64,000 nucleotides of DNA from Rhynochetos jubatus (GCA_027574665.1 CM050662.1:5982501-6046500); one strand, 5' to 3'; positions 1 to 13,913 are shown, counted from the stretch's first letter. The notes: a model not told the origin generated them from the sequence alone. Translations and numbers: made by a program.

Positions 1-1471
1 TTCACTGACCTGCACTCTCAATGGGACTCTCTCCCAGTCCATAGAGAAGCTCCAGGTCTTTGAGCTGCTCCTTCACATGAAGGGCACCCTCTCCTCCTCC
101 TCTTTCTTGTTTGTTTTTACTGAGAACCTTGTGTGCAACCATCATCAAACATATGTATGGCTACCAGAGCTATCCCACCATGTTAGTTATTCCAGTGGTG
201 TGCCGTATTTCTGCACCTGTTGTCAAAACATGAGCTCTTCCTGCTTGTTTCATAAGCTTTGTATTGGTGTATTGGCACGTGAGGTTGTGCCAGTACAACC
301 TCTTCTTTTATTCTTCCTGCAGGCTCTATTTATCTTTCACAAGGGCGCAGGTGACGTGACCAAGTGAGATCTGGAGCACATCAAGAGTAACTACAAAACT
401 TTGGGAACAAAGGTGAAGGGCAGGGGAGTGTAAAACCTACAGTTAGGACATGATGCTGCCAGCATAGCATTTACTTTATATCATAAGATCTGGAAACTAC
501 AGTAGTTAGTCAGGAGTTTCTGCAGGCTGGGACAAACATGAATTTCCTTGGAAGAAACAGAATACTTGAATTACTTAGTCCATTATGATGCTTTCTGCAG
601 GTCTCAGGTACGGCTTTCAACAGCAATCTGCTCATTCGGGAATTCAGCCACTGCACAAGCTGCAAAAGGTGTGTTTTTCTTGGTGTTTTTTTAACACCTA
701 TAGTTTGCCAAGTAATTTTCCTTGTTTTTATAAGGGCGAGGACAGAAGTGTGTTGCTTGCAAACACTTCCAGATAATTTGGACACAATGTGAGTTACTAA
801 CCAAGCACTACTGTACTGGGCTTAAGAATGGGTAGCTTATTCACAAAATTAGAGTACTTGACCTCTAAGTTCAGTTTTCTCATTGTTCAGACAGAAAGAA
901 AACAGTTTGAGTCATACCTGAAAGCCTTCTGTAATCAGAAGGAACGATCTCATTTTTTTGAATTAAAAGCTGTATCATGTAGGTGCGTTACTAAAGTATG
1001 ATGGACTGCAGCACAGAATTTGTACAGTCCAGCTATTATGTGGCTTTTTAATTACTATTTAAATTATTCTGGAGACTGAAACCATCCAGTGTCACACACG
1101 CAGTGCTATCCAACAACAACAACAAAAATTATTTGATGTTGGATTGTAAGTGTATTGTTATTCTGGTTTAACATGGATAGCAAGCAGTATCAAAATGACT
1201 GGATCCCAATATTGCTGTGTTAATACACTCTGTGCAGTAGTTACTGAAGCTATGAAGGATATTTCTGAATCCTTTCAAGAAATGGTGGTTGTGGCAGGGC
1301 TTGTTTTTTCTCTATTAATGTTCCTCCACATATGGCTTAGGCCCCCTTCACTGGCCTGCAGCAAGTTCATGTTCTCCTACCTAGCCTAGGTAGTTAGACT
1401 GCAGTAAGGTCTCCCCTTAACCTTTTATTAAGTTCAGCAAGGCCAGCTCTCTCGGTGTCTGTACGTCATAC

Positions 1472-1547
1472 CCTACGGCTTCCTAGGAGTCTCAGTGGAC
1501 CTTTACCTTCCTACGGCTTCCTAGGAGTCTCAGTGGACCTTTACCTT
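1472..1547. repeat. Exact 38-bp tandem duplication
   Basis: Two identical copies stand side by side, 1472-1509 and 1510-1547, each beginning cctacggcttcctaggagtc and ending tggacctttacctt. No mismatch separates them, which suggests a recent duplication. The unit does not resemble CR1. Confidence 0.97.
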
Positions 1548-1716
1548 ACTCTCTCCAATGTACAACGCCTTTCTTGTACTGCAGAGCCTGAAGCTGGGTA
1601 CAGTAATGCACATGAACTGTCACAAATCCTGAATAAGAGAGTTTAGTCAACTCTTTCAAATTCTTAGACCCTTCTGGCACAGTCTTGCTGGTACAGTCTG
1701 GTCAAGGGTGGCCTTA

Positions 1717-1932
1717 TAGAATTATAGGATGGTTTGGGTTGGAACGGACCTTAAAGATCATCCAGTTCCAACCCCCTGTCACTGCTGCAAGGGCACACTG
1801 CTGATGTTTTGTGGCCCAGTGGGACTCCAAGATACTTTTCTGCAAAACAACTCCCTGATCAGTCAGTGCCCACCGGTAATTGTTGCATGGGCTTATTTTC
1901 TCCTTGGTGGAGGACTTGACCTTTTTTTTTTT
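1717..1932 (-). mobile_element. CR1 LINE fragment, internally deleted
   Basis: The left part (1717-1785) is the reverse complement of the CR1 3' end: tggtttgggttggaacgga, then ccttaaagatcatccagttcc and the accccctg motif. The right part (about 1800-1922) reads on the minus strand like an inner piece of the CR1 reverse-transcriptase ORF: from 1921 leftward it gives QVLHQGENKPMQ, close to the CRVLHLGRNNPMHQ-type motif of CR1 ORF2. Several hundred bases of the element that should lie between are missing. This is either one copy with a large internal deletion or two adjacent copies. The family assignment of the left part is firm; that of the right part is likely. Confidence 0.75.
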
Positions 1933-3307
1933 TCCCTATTGTACTAGATGATGAGAAATGTTTAGAGAATACCAGTTTTCCTAGAAGTCTCTTTAAAAAC
2001 AAAAATAAAATAATTCTCATGCGCCTTTACAAAGTCAACTGTTGGTTTTAAGACAAAAAAGTAACTTAAACAGTACTAGAAAGACGTGGAATGTACCATT
2101 ATTTTCTTTTCACTGAAAAAATTTGTTTCAGCTGAAAATTGTTTTGAAGTGTTTTTGCCTTTTTCTTTACAAGTGATGTTTGTGCTTGCCCAAATGATTT
2201 GGAAACTAATGGAATTTGTGTATTTCATAAAATCCAGTCCCAGGACTTTGTTTCCTGCATTGCAAAAGTAAAGATGCAAATATACAAAGTTTGAAGATAT
2301 GCAGATAGTGCTGCCAGAGGGTTTAGGGTAGTGTTATAATTGAGTAGTTTATCACAGTGACTTTGAAGTTCTTGGATTGAAGGTGTATGAGAATTGCCAA
2401 GTCCTTTCTATAGGGAATTATAGTCATTTAAGGTTAAGAGGCTAGTGGCAGGCCATACCCATTAAAGACAAATTAACTCCATAACAGAAATCCTGGAAAA
2501 TGGTTAAAATAACAAAACAGATACTGGGTGTGTAAAGAGTGCAAAGGGTAGCCAAAAGCTACTCTATGGATACATTCTCACACAGGAGTGTTTTTTTTCT
2601 CCTTTCTAATCAGTATGGTTAGCATGTTCCCAAACTAAGAACGGAGGTACTCATAAAGAGGGGAGGGCTTTAGTGAGCAACCTTTTGCCTCCAGCCCCAC
2701 AGGTAGCTTTCCTAAAAATCAAGAACGTATTGCTCATGGCTTTAAGCTTTTAGAGTGCAGTAGGTAGCCAAGTGAATGGTTAACTTTACATGTGAAAATG
2801 CATGTTTCCTCCAGTTCAAGTGCGTGCTTGTGTTCGTGGTTACCTTGTGTAGTGGCTGGGGGTTGGGAAAAGGAATCAAACAGGAAAATTTTAAAGGGAT
2901 GACTCAGCTGTCATTCTAGCAGGTGGTTTGGATCGACAAAGTCCTTTAGCAGTGTAATGGCAAAACAATAAAAGCCTTGTTTCCCAAGAATGTGTGCTGC
3001 TTGAGTTATTTGGAGGAATTGGGCTAATGAAAAATATCGGTAACTCTTTAGATTCAGGAAATCAGATTCAATTGTTATCACTTGGATTTTAGCTTCCACA
3101 TTTTGAATGCACCAAGCTGATTTAACATTTAAAATAAATTCTTTGGAATGTACTGCAAATTAATCATATAAAAAACTGTGTGCTATATCCTCAAAAGAGT
3201 TGCTCTTAATTTTGTAGGGAAATTTATTTTTCTTCCATTCTTCATGAACTTTTGGAAATTCCATGAATTGTGTCCTAGATGAGGGTTTTTTTTTATGTGT
3301 GTTCTAG

Positions 3308-3812
3308 ATCAAAGAATGACAGAATGTTTTGAGTTGGAAGGGACCTTAAAGACCATCCAGTTCCAACCCCCTGCCATGGGCAGGGACACCTTCCACTGGA
3401 CCAGGTTGTCCCAAGCCCCATCCAGCCTGGCCTTGGACACTTCCAGGGATGGGGCACCCACAGCTTCTCTGGGCAACCTGTGCCAGTGCCTCACCACTCT
3501 CTCTGGGAAGAATTTCGTCCTGATATCTAATCTAAATCTCCCTGCTTTCAGTTTAAACCCATTACCCCTTGTCCTGTCACTACAGGCCCTTGTAAATAGT
3601 CCCCCCCAGGCACTGGAAGGTGCTATAAGGTCTCCCTGGAGCCTTCTCTTCTCCAGGCCGAACAAGCCTGATTCTGTCAGCCTTTCTTTGTAGGAGAGGT
3701 GCTTCAGCCCTCTGAGTATCTTTGTGGACTCAATCCAACAAGTCCATGTCCCCCTTATGTTGGGGGACTGAGAGCTGAACGCAGAACTGCAGTTATATTG
3801 GATCCTGACCTG
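3308..3812 (-). mobile_element. CR1 LINE, 5'-truncated, with long ORF2 remnant
   Basis: This is a 3' end fragment of about 500 bp of Chicken Repeat 1, inserted antisense to SLIT3. Read on the minus strand it gives the C-terminal end of CR1 ORF2, with [19 protein letters not shown] and [11 protein letters not shown], then the [17 protein letters not shown] region, without a stop in the CR1 part. The frame stays open 3309-3968, but the part above about 3812 is flanking DNA, not CR1. A short in-frame deletion replaces the usual QCLEGAYKK-type segment ([12 protein letters not shown] here). The copy is 5'-truncated as is usual for CR1 and cannot encode a working enzyme. Preserved frame suggests a moderately young insertion. 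Confidence 0.95.
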
Positions 3813-6800
3813 TTTGGCTCTTAGGGGACAAGAGATATTTTTATTATTTCTGAAGTGTGTTGTTCTGTGTGAACAAATTTTATTCATCCCTTTTTGGGAA
3901 ATACCAAAAAATGAGATGAAGAGAAATGCATCTTCCCTGTAGATTACATGGGGTGTTGGTTTAATCAAGATTCTTTTCAGTGTAGTGAGTTTTATGTTGA
4001 TTTGCTTGTCCTATGTGTGACACACGTGTATAGCTTTGACTTGGTATGTGGTAGCCACTTTGAAAATCTAGAAACTAAATTTCGTCTTTGAGGTTCTCGG
4101 ACTAGAAATAGATACTTATGAAGCAGTTGGACAGGAAAGAATCCTAGTGCTGTGTAACTTGGGCAAGAGCTGTCTTTTGAAGTGTATGACAGTTAATTTT
4201 TCTTAAATACAGTATGCAGTTTCTCTACAGCTCTTATAGAATTCTTTGTTAATTAATATAAATAAACAAACATCTGAGGACTTGAATGAAATTGCAACTG
4301 GTGCTCTAGATTCCCTTCTCCTTAGATAGCAGGTTATTTTCACTTTGTATGTATTTTTCATGCCATGCAATGTCTTCGTAGATTAAAGAGAAATGGTTTG
4401 ATACATATTTTCCTAAATACTGCCCATCTAGGACTGGTGTTTGTCATTGAGATGCACAATCAGCTGCTGCCATAAAATTATTGGACATCAGAGGTCATCT
4501 TCAGTTTTGCTCTTAGGAATGTCACTGTGTTTGCTAGATTGACACCTGTGAGTCCTCTGAAAGGGAAGAAAACTTTACTTTCTAGAGCACTTATTGACAG
4601 TGGATGGCTTTAACTAAGTGAAATAGTTGTGTTTCTTGTAGTAAAAGAACTAAAGTTAAGCAACTTCTTTTCTGACCAAAAACTAAGAAGGTAAGGCCTG
4701 GAGTCTCATGGTTTCCTAGATGAGGAATAATTGTAACTTATCACAAGCTTCTACTTAATTTATTTTCTTAAAGCAAATATACCACTTGCAGTAACACCAT
4801 CAGTCTTTTGTGTGCTTGTGGACTTGTACGGTTCCCATACCTCACAGTCTTAAAAACCAAACAAAAGCGTTAGGGAGTTGTACTGCGAACTAACTTTTTT
4901 ATGCTTTTGTAAGGCTTTTGACTTTGGCTTCTATGTGCCTAGAAAAGCATAACTAGGCAACCAGAGCTAACTCCAAAATGGGCTGATTTTTTAGAAAAAA
5001 GCTATAGTCTTAGAAGAGTTGAGGAATTAAGTTAGGGATTCCTAACTTAGGTTACCTGGGTATGTTCAAGACTCACAAGTATGATGACCACCCAAACTTT
5101 GGATTATCTTGGAGACTACAATGCATAAGGGGGTTCAGCAGGTTGCAAAATGACATTTGAGTAACAGGAACTTGCTGCAGTCTAGCAGTGTTTTGAATTT
5201 TTGCATCCTTGTATACCAAAGGATTTGAATTGTGTAGAAGGATTTTTTATTTACATCTAAGTATTGAATTATTGATTTGAAGATTGTTGCAAGACTTCAG
5301 CATTTGATTACATTTGTTACTGGCTCTTTTGTAAGAGTTGTAACGTTTGTGGTGGTGGTGACGTGCTGTCAGACTCAATTCTGATCTTGTGTATTAAATA
5401 AGTATAGGCTCAGAGCTGTCTAGGATGAGTGCGTGTTTCCCAAGGTGTGTGAGGCTGGAAGACAGAAGCACGTAGTGCTAAGTAGCAAGTGGATTTACTT
5501 CTCAAGCCATAAACTGCATACCGTCCAAGTAAGCGGGTGGGGATTGAGAAGAACCGTGTTTGGATGTTTTGGAAGAGTTGAATGGCTAAGCAGAATAATA
5601 ATCAACTGAAATATAAGTAATGTAACAGAGGAAATCTGTGCACACCTAGCGTTGTTTGAAGCTGCATAATGGCATGTCCAGAGAAGGTTGGAGATGCTTT
5701 AAAACATTTAAAAGTCTTTCTTAAGTTCACTAGGTTGTCTTTGCCTTGGTCTTCAACAGCTACAAAATATCTATTGAATTAAATTGTTATTAGAATGTAG
5801 CAGGACGTGTTTATGAGTAAAGCACCCTTTATTAGTTCATCTGAACTCACTTTCTTGACGTTGTGTACTGTTCTAGTCCAATTCATGTTTCTGTTCCCAC
5901 TGAGATAGTTCCTTCCATGTCTGTTTTCTTAAACTGCCACTACACCTGCATTGTCCTTAACATCTTTTATGCTAAAAAGAAAAGTAGGTGGACAGGAGAG
6001 ACCTAACAAGAAAAAATTTAATGAAGCTGACGTTGATGACACTTTCTCTTAAAAAGAAACTGAAACTGTCATCTTTTCTGCTGACACACCAGAAAACGTA
6101 TTCCTTCATGGAGTTTTCTTACATGTTCTTAGATGATGGTACAGTATTATCTGAATGTGAAATGACAAAGAGTAGCAGCTGGGCTTGTGTGCATGTGGAG
6201 TGAGGTAGATGTGTTGAGTAACACTTAAGATCTGCAATGGCCCCACCTACTATGCCGAATTCAGCACAATAAGAATTCTATGTAGAATCAGTGTATCTGT
6301 ACATAGGTATTTGTTGAAGATAAATACAATTATATTCTCTTTTACAGTGTAATTTTCCCCATGTCTTTGACCCAGACGATTTCTTTTCAAAGCTGTGTTA
6401 GCTTCCAACAGCTCTTAAAAATGCTGATGTGTTTGAAAACCAACCAAGATTAGATGTTAAAGTTTAGCTTTTTGTAGTTGAAACCCACTAGTGAGCCCAT
6501 AATCAGCTGCCAAACTTTATAAAGGAAACATAAAATATTATGCTGCCCACAAATACCAGCTGTAAACCACTAATGTCTGCATTAGTTCAGTAACTTCACA
6601 GTCACAAAGTTTAATTGACTAATGGGGTAACCTGTGGCAATCTGCTTCTTCGCAGCAGTGTTAGACCCACTGTGAACAGGAGGAGGAAGTGTTACATAGT
6701 AGTTCATCAAGGTTTTGGTCTGTTTTTCTTCAAATGGCAGATAAGCCTTGGGGGAGAGCATGCTGGAACAGGCAAACGTTCGGAGGGTAAACACTACTTT

Positions 6801-9800
6801 TTAAAACAGAGGTGGCAGTTATCAGTGAAATCCTAAATGGTTTAAAGAAGGTGAACTTCATGAAGAATGTAAAATTAGAACGTTGTCCAGATAATTTTAC
6901 TTGCAGAGATAGAAACCTTCAGCTTAGATACTAACCTTTGGAAGGGATTAATGGAATGATGGATATAATGTATATGATACAGGCTGCGCCGCTCTGCAGC
7001 AGTCGAGGAAAAAGCAATCTCAAGATATATATTGATCAAAGTCTCTTTCAGAATAGGGAACTGCAGATTTCACCAGGGGAAGAATGTTGAATGGCAGGAG
7101 TGTTCTTGGGGCAGAAAGTGGAGAGGAGTAGAGCTGATGTGTGCGTTTGGTCTTCCACACTGGGTGGGAGGGCTGGTGTGGTGGAGAGATTGCTGTGTAT
7201 ATGACAGGAGTGCACTTCTGCATACACCTGTCCAAGCTGGATAAAAGCTGTGCAGAGAATTAAGTCCTATCTGTGGACTGAAAGCCGGGCAAATGACACG
7301 GTGTTGCCCTGTATGCCTTAGCTGACTCCTGTCTTCTTGGAGAATTCCAACTACCTTAGTGCTGTGCTTTACTAGACCTTTTCTGAGATAAAAGCAAGGG
7401 AAAACTTCTGAAGTAATGACATGAAAAGCAGATGGGAAACATCATGCAAGTAAAACACAAGCTATTTATGCATTGCTTACTCAAAGCTTAATTCTTTCCA
7501 ATGCATCTTGCAATCAGGTCAGCCTGGCGCACCACTGAGTAGTTAATGATGCACCAGGGTGGAAGAACTGAACTGAGAACAGAAGAGGAAATTAAGCTGG
7601 CAAATCTGAAAAATGTAGGCAGTGATTCAGAGGTATTCCTGGAGAAAAGCACAATTCAACCAACAGGATAAATGCTAATGGAAGAGAATGGCTGGAACAC
7701 GCAATCAAAGTGCCCTGTAATTGGTTTGTGTTGTTTTGGTTTTTTTTTAACTGACCGTTTTAAAATGTCATTGACATAAGGCAAGCAAGGATACTGTCTG
7801 TCTTGTTCATATAGCTGAAATGTAGGGACTCCTTTTTTTTCCCCTCATCTCCTTATCATTATCCTTAGTTCTCATCTGTGCTAAAGAAAATGATTTCCTG
7901 ACAAGAGAATGTGTTTATTCTATTATTTATGTGTGTCGTGTGCCAAAATGCATAAACTAACTCTAAAAGTTTGTCCTATATGCTTTTAAACCACTTTATG
8001 ACTTAAGAATCTTAGTAGTATTATTTTGACATTTATCAATAACCATCAGAAATAATTTCAACATTATAAAACACTTCTGCAATTTAGTGTATCTCAAATA
8101 CTGCTTCAATCCTGTTAATATCTTGATTATACTTTATAAGGATTCACCACAACATTGGTGCAACAGCTTGAAAGGATATGCAAAACATACTGTGCTCTCT
8201 GCCTGTATGACTTCTATTTTTAGTCACAGAAATCAGCAAAAAATTCTCATTATAGACAATGTGTAGAATTTTGTTTAAAGTCCCTATTCTGTTTTTCCTT
8301 CCTGTTCCCTATGGCAAAGTAAGTTGCTGTGGAAAAGATGCAGATCTGAAACTGTAGCTAGTTTGTCCTTGGCACGAATCTTGTAGACATGTAGTCTGGT
8401 GTTTTTGTCTGTATGAACTGGGAGTTTAATCATCGTTGTTGCAGACTTCTAAGTACCAGACTTCCCTCAGTTATGAAGTGGCTCATGCTATATTGAGTTT
8501 AGTTATTTGTGGTGTTGGTGTTTTTTGGTTGTTGGTTTGCTTTGTTTATTTTTTAGCTTTTCATTTTCAGTAAGTGAATGCACCAGCATGTTAAAATGGC
8601 ACTAAAGGGAGCTTAATTCCGTATGGTTTTGCACCTGAGATTTAGGGAACACACAAGAAAACAATCATATATGTTTAAGAATAGGAAGAGTTCTTTCCTC
8701 AGATGAATGAGTACAATTGCCTGTACTCATCTAAATATTTACTTTTTTCATAAGTGGAGGATAGTGTCCAGATTAGGAAATAACTCTTTGTTTTCGTGGT
8801 TAGAAGCATTTGGGGAAGTGCTTCCTGTTTCTTCTCTGAATATTGAAAATGTACCTTTTAACAAATTTAAACTTCAAAATATGTAACTGCCTTTGTTTGA
8901 CAATGTGGTTCACACAAGAAAAATTAAATTTGTTACCATGACGATTGCTTTTCATTTAATGCCTTAGAATAATATTACTTCATGTCGGCAGAAAAAAATG
9001 ATCTTGATTCAGAGGAAATAATCATTTATGCTTGAACACTCATTTCTTGGTAGTAGTTCTGTCCTACTAATAGGATCTCATGTGAGGTGAAAAAAGAGTG
9101 GCTTAAGTAGCAGCTGTACCAGAAGGCTTGTGTGGGACTGCATGAAGCACAGAAAATCACTGGAAATTATGCCAGCCAGGAGCGCTTTTCCCCCCGTAGG
9201 ATGGTATATGAAGGATTACAAATGATTAAACTGTTCTCATTACTTGAAGAGCCTTTGCATTTTGTCTGCAGTATTACTTGCTAGGCACTTAGAAGTCTTC
9301 CTAGACAGCCATCTATGCAGCATTTTTCAGAATGCAAATGTGGTCGGGGCACTCCTGGAAGTTCTGACTTCTGCCCCCTCCTTGAATTCCTTTTTGTACC
9401 TAGAGAAATAATCAACTTGAAACAGCACGTAGGAACACCTATCCGATTATCAGAAATTATTGAAAGGATAAGGGTCAGGGTTTGTGCAGGTGTCAGATGG
9501 TTGCTGAATGCTCTTAAAAAATAATCCTGTAATCTTGCTCTTTGTCTTTGAATTTTACTGGAAATGTGAGAGAAATGAAACCTTCTAAATACAAAAGAGC
9601 TGTATCCCGGTGCACATTGACGCAGGAACTATAGTAAAACTTAACTGCATAGGAAAAACCTCTACTTCCCGCTATGGATTTGTGATCTCATTTTCTTTCA
9701 GAAAACGAATGTCTGGCCTCATGGCTAGTTTTTCATATTAGATTGTAAACAGTTCATTCTGACAATTCTTCTTTTGTCCGTTGCCATCAAATGAAACTAT

Positions 9801-11401
9801 CTCGTGATCTTTAGAAAAATACTGAACGCTTTTTTGGCATGAAAACTGTTACCCCGAACGCTCGCATTTTTTAGCAAGCTTTTGGTAGACCTGAACTGTG
9901 ACTTGGAAGAAAAAAGTTTACTCCAATACTAGAAAATTTATTTTTCATAAAAGGCTTTTTGTATCTAGAGAACTGACACTCCAAACAAATGTGTGGTTAC
10001 TTGATGGAGAGTATATATGTTTTTATCAAAGTTATTTAAGTTTGCCTATTGCTTATTATATTAAAATAAGCATGACTGAAGGCTAGGAAGAAAGACTACC
10101 TGTTTGTCGGGTCGCTGTAGGGTAGCACTAGGCCAGGTAGAACAAGCTGGACAGAAAAAAAAACCCCAAACAATGGGACATGCTCAACTGGAAGAATTGT
10201 AGGGGTGCCCATCAAAGGCATGTCTAGAGGAGAGAAAACAGCAACACAGGACCTATAGCACCAGCAGGTATTGGGTATATTATTTTGAAATGAAATGGTA
10301 GAAAGACTCTTTATGCTGGGAAGCCAAAGGAGTTATTCTTGGTTTCTTGTGACTCTAAAGGCACCAAAATTAGTGTGTTGTCCTTAATATAGGATCAGTC
10401 TTGCAAGAAAGATTAGTTTATAAATTCCTTTATTTTTGATATGACTCTTCTTTGTATTACACAGAATTTGTCTCAAACTAGAGTGGTTTTGTTTTGATTC
10501 TATTCTATTAAGATATAAGTTTAGACATGAAATTCTTTTGTATTTTTGGTGTGCTCACTCCAAAGAAAAGCTTTAGAAAAATGGGCAGCTCAAGGTCTGG
10601 TTACAGTGGGTTTTCCCTGTTGTGGAAAAGAAGCCAGTGACTTATTAACTTTGAGTATAGAACATAAATTAGCACAGACCAAAAGAGAGCACAGGAGGTA
10701 GCACTTGGTATGTGACCGTATGAGGAAAATGTGTCAGCGCATAACAGAGGTGTTAGAAAATTGAGAGGTTGAAGACAGAATGTAGGAATTGGCAAAGGGT
10801 CAGCGCACATGGGAAACAGGTCAGTGTGATTAGCAGTATCTTCTGAAGACCAGTGTTTCCAAAAGCTGGGGTCAGGAGACTGCCCAATTAGGATGCTCAG
10901 AGAAAACCCATAAGCTATTCTATAATTTTGTAAATCTTCAAGTCATTTGGGTTAGGACCACACTTAAGAGTCACTCAGGTAAGTAGTTCTCTCCTCAAGG
11001 TCTGTGTAGCTGAAGTTTCTGCAGCAGTCTATGCTCACTTGGGTTTAGAATAACCCCAGTGTTTGATCTTCATTTTGGGGCACTGTTTCAGCTGATTTAT
11101 ACCAACTGGGTCTTGAATATATTTAACGTTTTACAAGACTGTAGTCTTGAGGGAGAAAGAAGCGTATAGTGAGCACTGATACTAGAAATAAAAGTGGAAG
11201 AAACTTATCTGTTGCAGCAGCCTCAGAGGTGGAGGCAAAATGCATCAAGACTTATGACTTGCTTTTTGAGATTTTAATGGAAACATTACTTTGTACAGTT
11301 TGAGCAGCTGATAGTTGCTGCACTGATGGAGATAATTTCTGCTAAGGCAAGTTTGGATGTCAGTTATAGTGCCTGAATGCTGGTTTCTTTTTCCCCTGCA
11401 G

Positions 11402-11473
11402 TGATCTAGAAAAAAACAATATCACAAGAATTACGAAGACAGACTTCTCAGGACTGAAGAATCTCCGTGTCTT
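11402..11473 (+). CDS. SLIT3: SLIT3 coding exon, first leucine-rich repeat of domain D1
   Basis: This internal coding exon of 72 nt (24 codons' worth) belongs to Slit homolog 3, a secreted extracellular-matrix protein whose N-terminal LRR domains bind Robo receptors (D2 is the main Robo site). It follows a pyrimidine-rich acceptor (tttctttttcccctgcag) and ends at a consensus donor (gtgagt, from 11474). The first base completes a split Leu codon and the last two bases (tt) begin the next, so it is a phase 2-2 exon. It contains [19 protein letters not shown], the LxxLxLxxNxI type of LRR. Compared from memory with human SLIT3, about four residues of 24 differ (E for D, K for R, T for M, S for A). 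SLIT2 has GLRHLRV and SLIT1 HKNDFAGLKQLRV at this place. By analogy it lies around residues 65-90 of a protein of about 1520 residues. The upstream exon with signal peptide and LRRNT cysteines is not in the window. Confidence 0.95.
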
Positions 11474-13913
11474 GTGAGTATAACACTAAACATCTTTCTT
11501 TACAAGGCTATTTTAGGGTGCTAATACTAAAAATGTCCATAATTATAGAGATGAAATGGTAGTAATTTCTGCACTTCATTCAGTTATTAGTGTTCTTTTA
11601 AACCAGGCAAATGGAAGAGCTTGTGATGGGAAACAGTAAATGTTAGTTTGATGCTAAAGTCTGAATGGAGTTTCAGGGTCATTTAATTGTGTTTCTCACT
11701 GGCTTTTAATAAAACTGTCGTAAAAATTTTGGTCCCCCTGACAATCCCTTATGCATAAATCAATCCTACTGAAACACTAGTAAATAGGACTTTCAGATTT
11801 TAGTCACTTTAAAGTACAGTCCCATCAATAGCACTTTTGCAGAAGATTAAGCAGACCTTGATTAAGGTTAGTTGATAGCTGTAGAGGTTGTACACAGGGA
11901 AACCTATGAATTTGTTTTAGTCTAGTAGGAAGTAATTAATATAAACAGTTTAGGTGGTGCTTTCTGATCTAAAAGTATCAGTCGAGTTCAGCTGTACTAC
12001 TAATTGGGCCTTGAACATCAAAAGGGGAAACAACAGCCTACAGAATTTGTCATTCCTGATTTACTATTTTCTCTTCTGTGAACCTCAAATGGCACCACTA
12101 ATTTGGTGATGAAAATTAGGATTACTTCATAGATAGCTATTGTAGTTATACATAAATGTTTTTCTTAAGAAAATAATCTTGGGCTAAAAGAAGAAGAAAT
12201 GGAATTTTGAAGCTGTTTCAGTCCTTTCAGGGAAAGTTGGAGGTGCTTCCTATTTAAAGTGAATTAATTTTTCCCCTTGAAATATCTCTCAGTTTTTCTG
12301 AATTACATCAAGTAATTCACATCCCCTTCACATCAACATAGAAGCAGACTTCGATATTGACACCTCTGCCAGAAATATTTTGGGGATCTGGTATTTACTT
12401 AGTGGAAATGAAGTTCATTGCGTTGTTTTTATGTGTGAAATCAAATATATTGGTTTAGATATTTAAGCATGTATGGGAGGGGGAAAAAAGAGAGGAACGG
12501 AGTAGTTTTAAATGTAATGTAATGGATTAGTTGAGGTAAGATCTTTGGTTCTTAGTGTTTCTGGAGCTCTCAGTAACTATTAGTTTCTCTCTTCTCTGGG
12601 CTTGTGTTTGGGCAATGAGTGCTACCGTAGCGCTGCAAATTTGTCAGGGAGAAACACTGCTGTGCCATTGGGGAGGTCATATAAGCATGTGTGTAGGTCT
12701 GTATGTTTAAAAACAGTGGGTGAGATGTTTTTATTGAAAATGTTTCTCCAACACGCAAGGTGTTTGTTTATGTGAACAGTAACCAATGGGTAAAGTTCAA
12801 ATTTACAATTTTTCTTTAAAAAAAAAAAATTATATCTGGTTCTGTTTATCGTGTGCCATTTACTTACCAGTGATTACATGCTGGGGGTGTGCATGCCATC
12901 CAGTTCACTAGCAGTATTTTATTAGACTGTTGTGCCTAATTCCAAGATCTAGTGACCAAGACAAAAACCTAAAGTTAAGTCAGTCCCAGCACTGACAGGG
13001 GCAGGTTGGTTTTAGAGCACTGTTGACCCCTTGTTCTGACACAGCTATCAGAAGTTAAGAAACACACAAGTAATCTCACCAGCACCCCCTGAAAATTCCT
13101 TTCTGCCACTCTTAAGATTGTCCTCTGCAGTTAATGTTTTCTTTTGAGTGTCTTCTAAAATGAGTCCTTAGAACTGCAGCAGTTAAATGTTACAGTTAAT
13201 TCACCGATTGAATTATCACTAAATAATTGAAGCCCGCCAATAAAAAAGCAAGTCTTTTCTCCTGCTACCTTAACAATTTTGAACAAGTTGTCATATACTA
13301 AGAAAACATTTTAAATTTATTGGAAGACTTTTCGTTCCTGTGGTGTTTCTCTCATCTCTAGCAGTGGAGTCGTTTAGATTTCCTTGGCTCCCATCCCAGC
13401 TGTCAATACCATTTTGAAAGTCTATTAAAATACATGTACTATACTATCATTAATGTCAGTAGTTGTTTTGCTTTGGTTGTTTTTTTATAGTGTTAGACAT
13501 TGCCTAATGCGACTGCATTCAGTTATGATGAATGCCCTTCACAATAAGCAAAATATGCAACTGCCATCTGTACGTGAATTTTTTTGTCCTATTCATTACA
13601 GATTTATGTAACATGTTTGTTAAGCCTTTGAGTGGCCACGGAAGTTAATAGGAATAAAACCAGAATATGCCTATTATAAAATATATGGATTTTTTTATTG
13701 GCTTTGTCTTCTAATGTCAGAAGACCATCTGAAACCCAAGACATGCCATTTCACTGTCTGCTAACATACCCATTTTCAGTCATTGTTGAGTATTTCCCTA
13801 TCCTTCAGATTTGGGTTTTTTCCTTTGGTGGTTGTTTTGGTTTTGTTTTTTCTTATGGTCACTTCATAATTCTGGCTATTCCACATTGCTGACACTAATG
13901 TCTTTTTTCTCCA

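Larger units (their letters stand above)
1..11401 (+). other. SLIT3: SLIT3 intron, 3' part (upstream of first LRR exon)
   Basis: This is AT-rich intronic sequence ending at the acceptor of the first LRR exon. I searched it for the preceding Slit exon (LRRNT with its CxCxxxxxxC cysteines and the SVDCHG-like motif) and found none, so that exon lies upstream of the window. Recognisable contents are two minus-strand CR1 copies (about 1717-1932 and 3308-3812), a 38-bp tandem duplication (1472-1547), short T runs (1922-1932, 7740-7749) and a small CAA repeat (1112-1125). Open frames of 60-96 codons in both strands show no family resemblance. From about 3820 to 11401 I see no repeat or gene that I can name. 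The splice-proximal region has a pyrimidine tract at 11386-11399. Confidence 0.85.

Noticed and set aside
77-367. 96-codon frame ending HKGAGDVTK as a pseudogene
   Set aside because: The downstream sequence continues in a protein-like way for a short distance past a stop, but I could not match it to any family with confidence.
3813-3968. Upstream part of the 219-codon minus-strand frame as a coding extension of the CR1 ORF
   Set aside because: The translation above about 3812 has no CR1 similarity. It is flanking intron that happens to be open in that frame.
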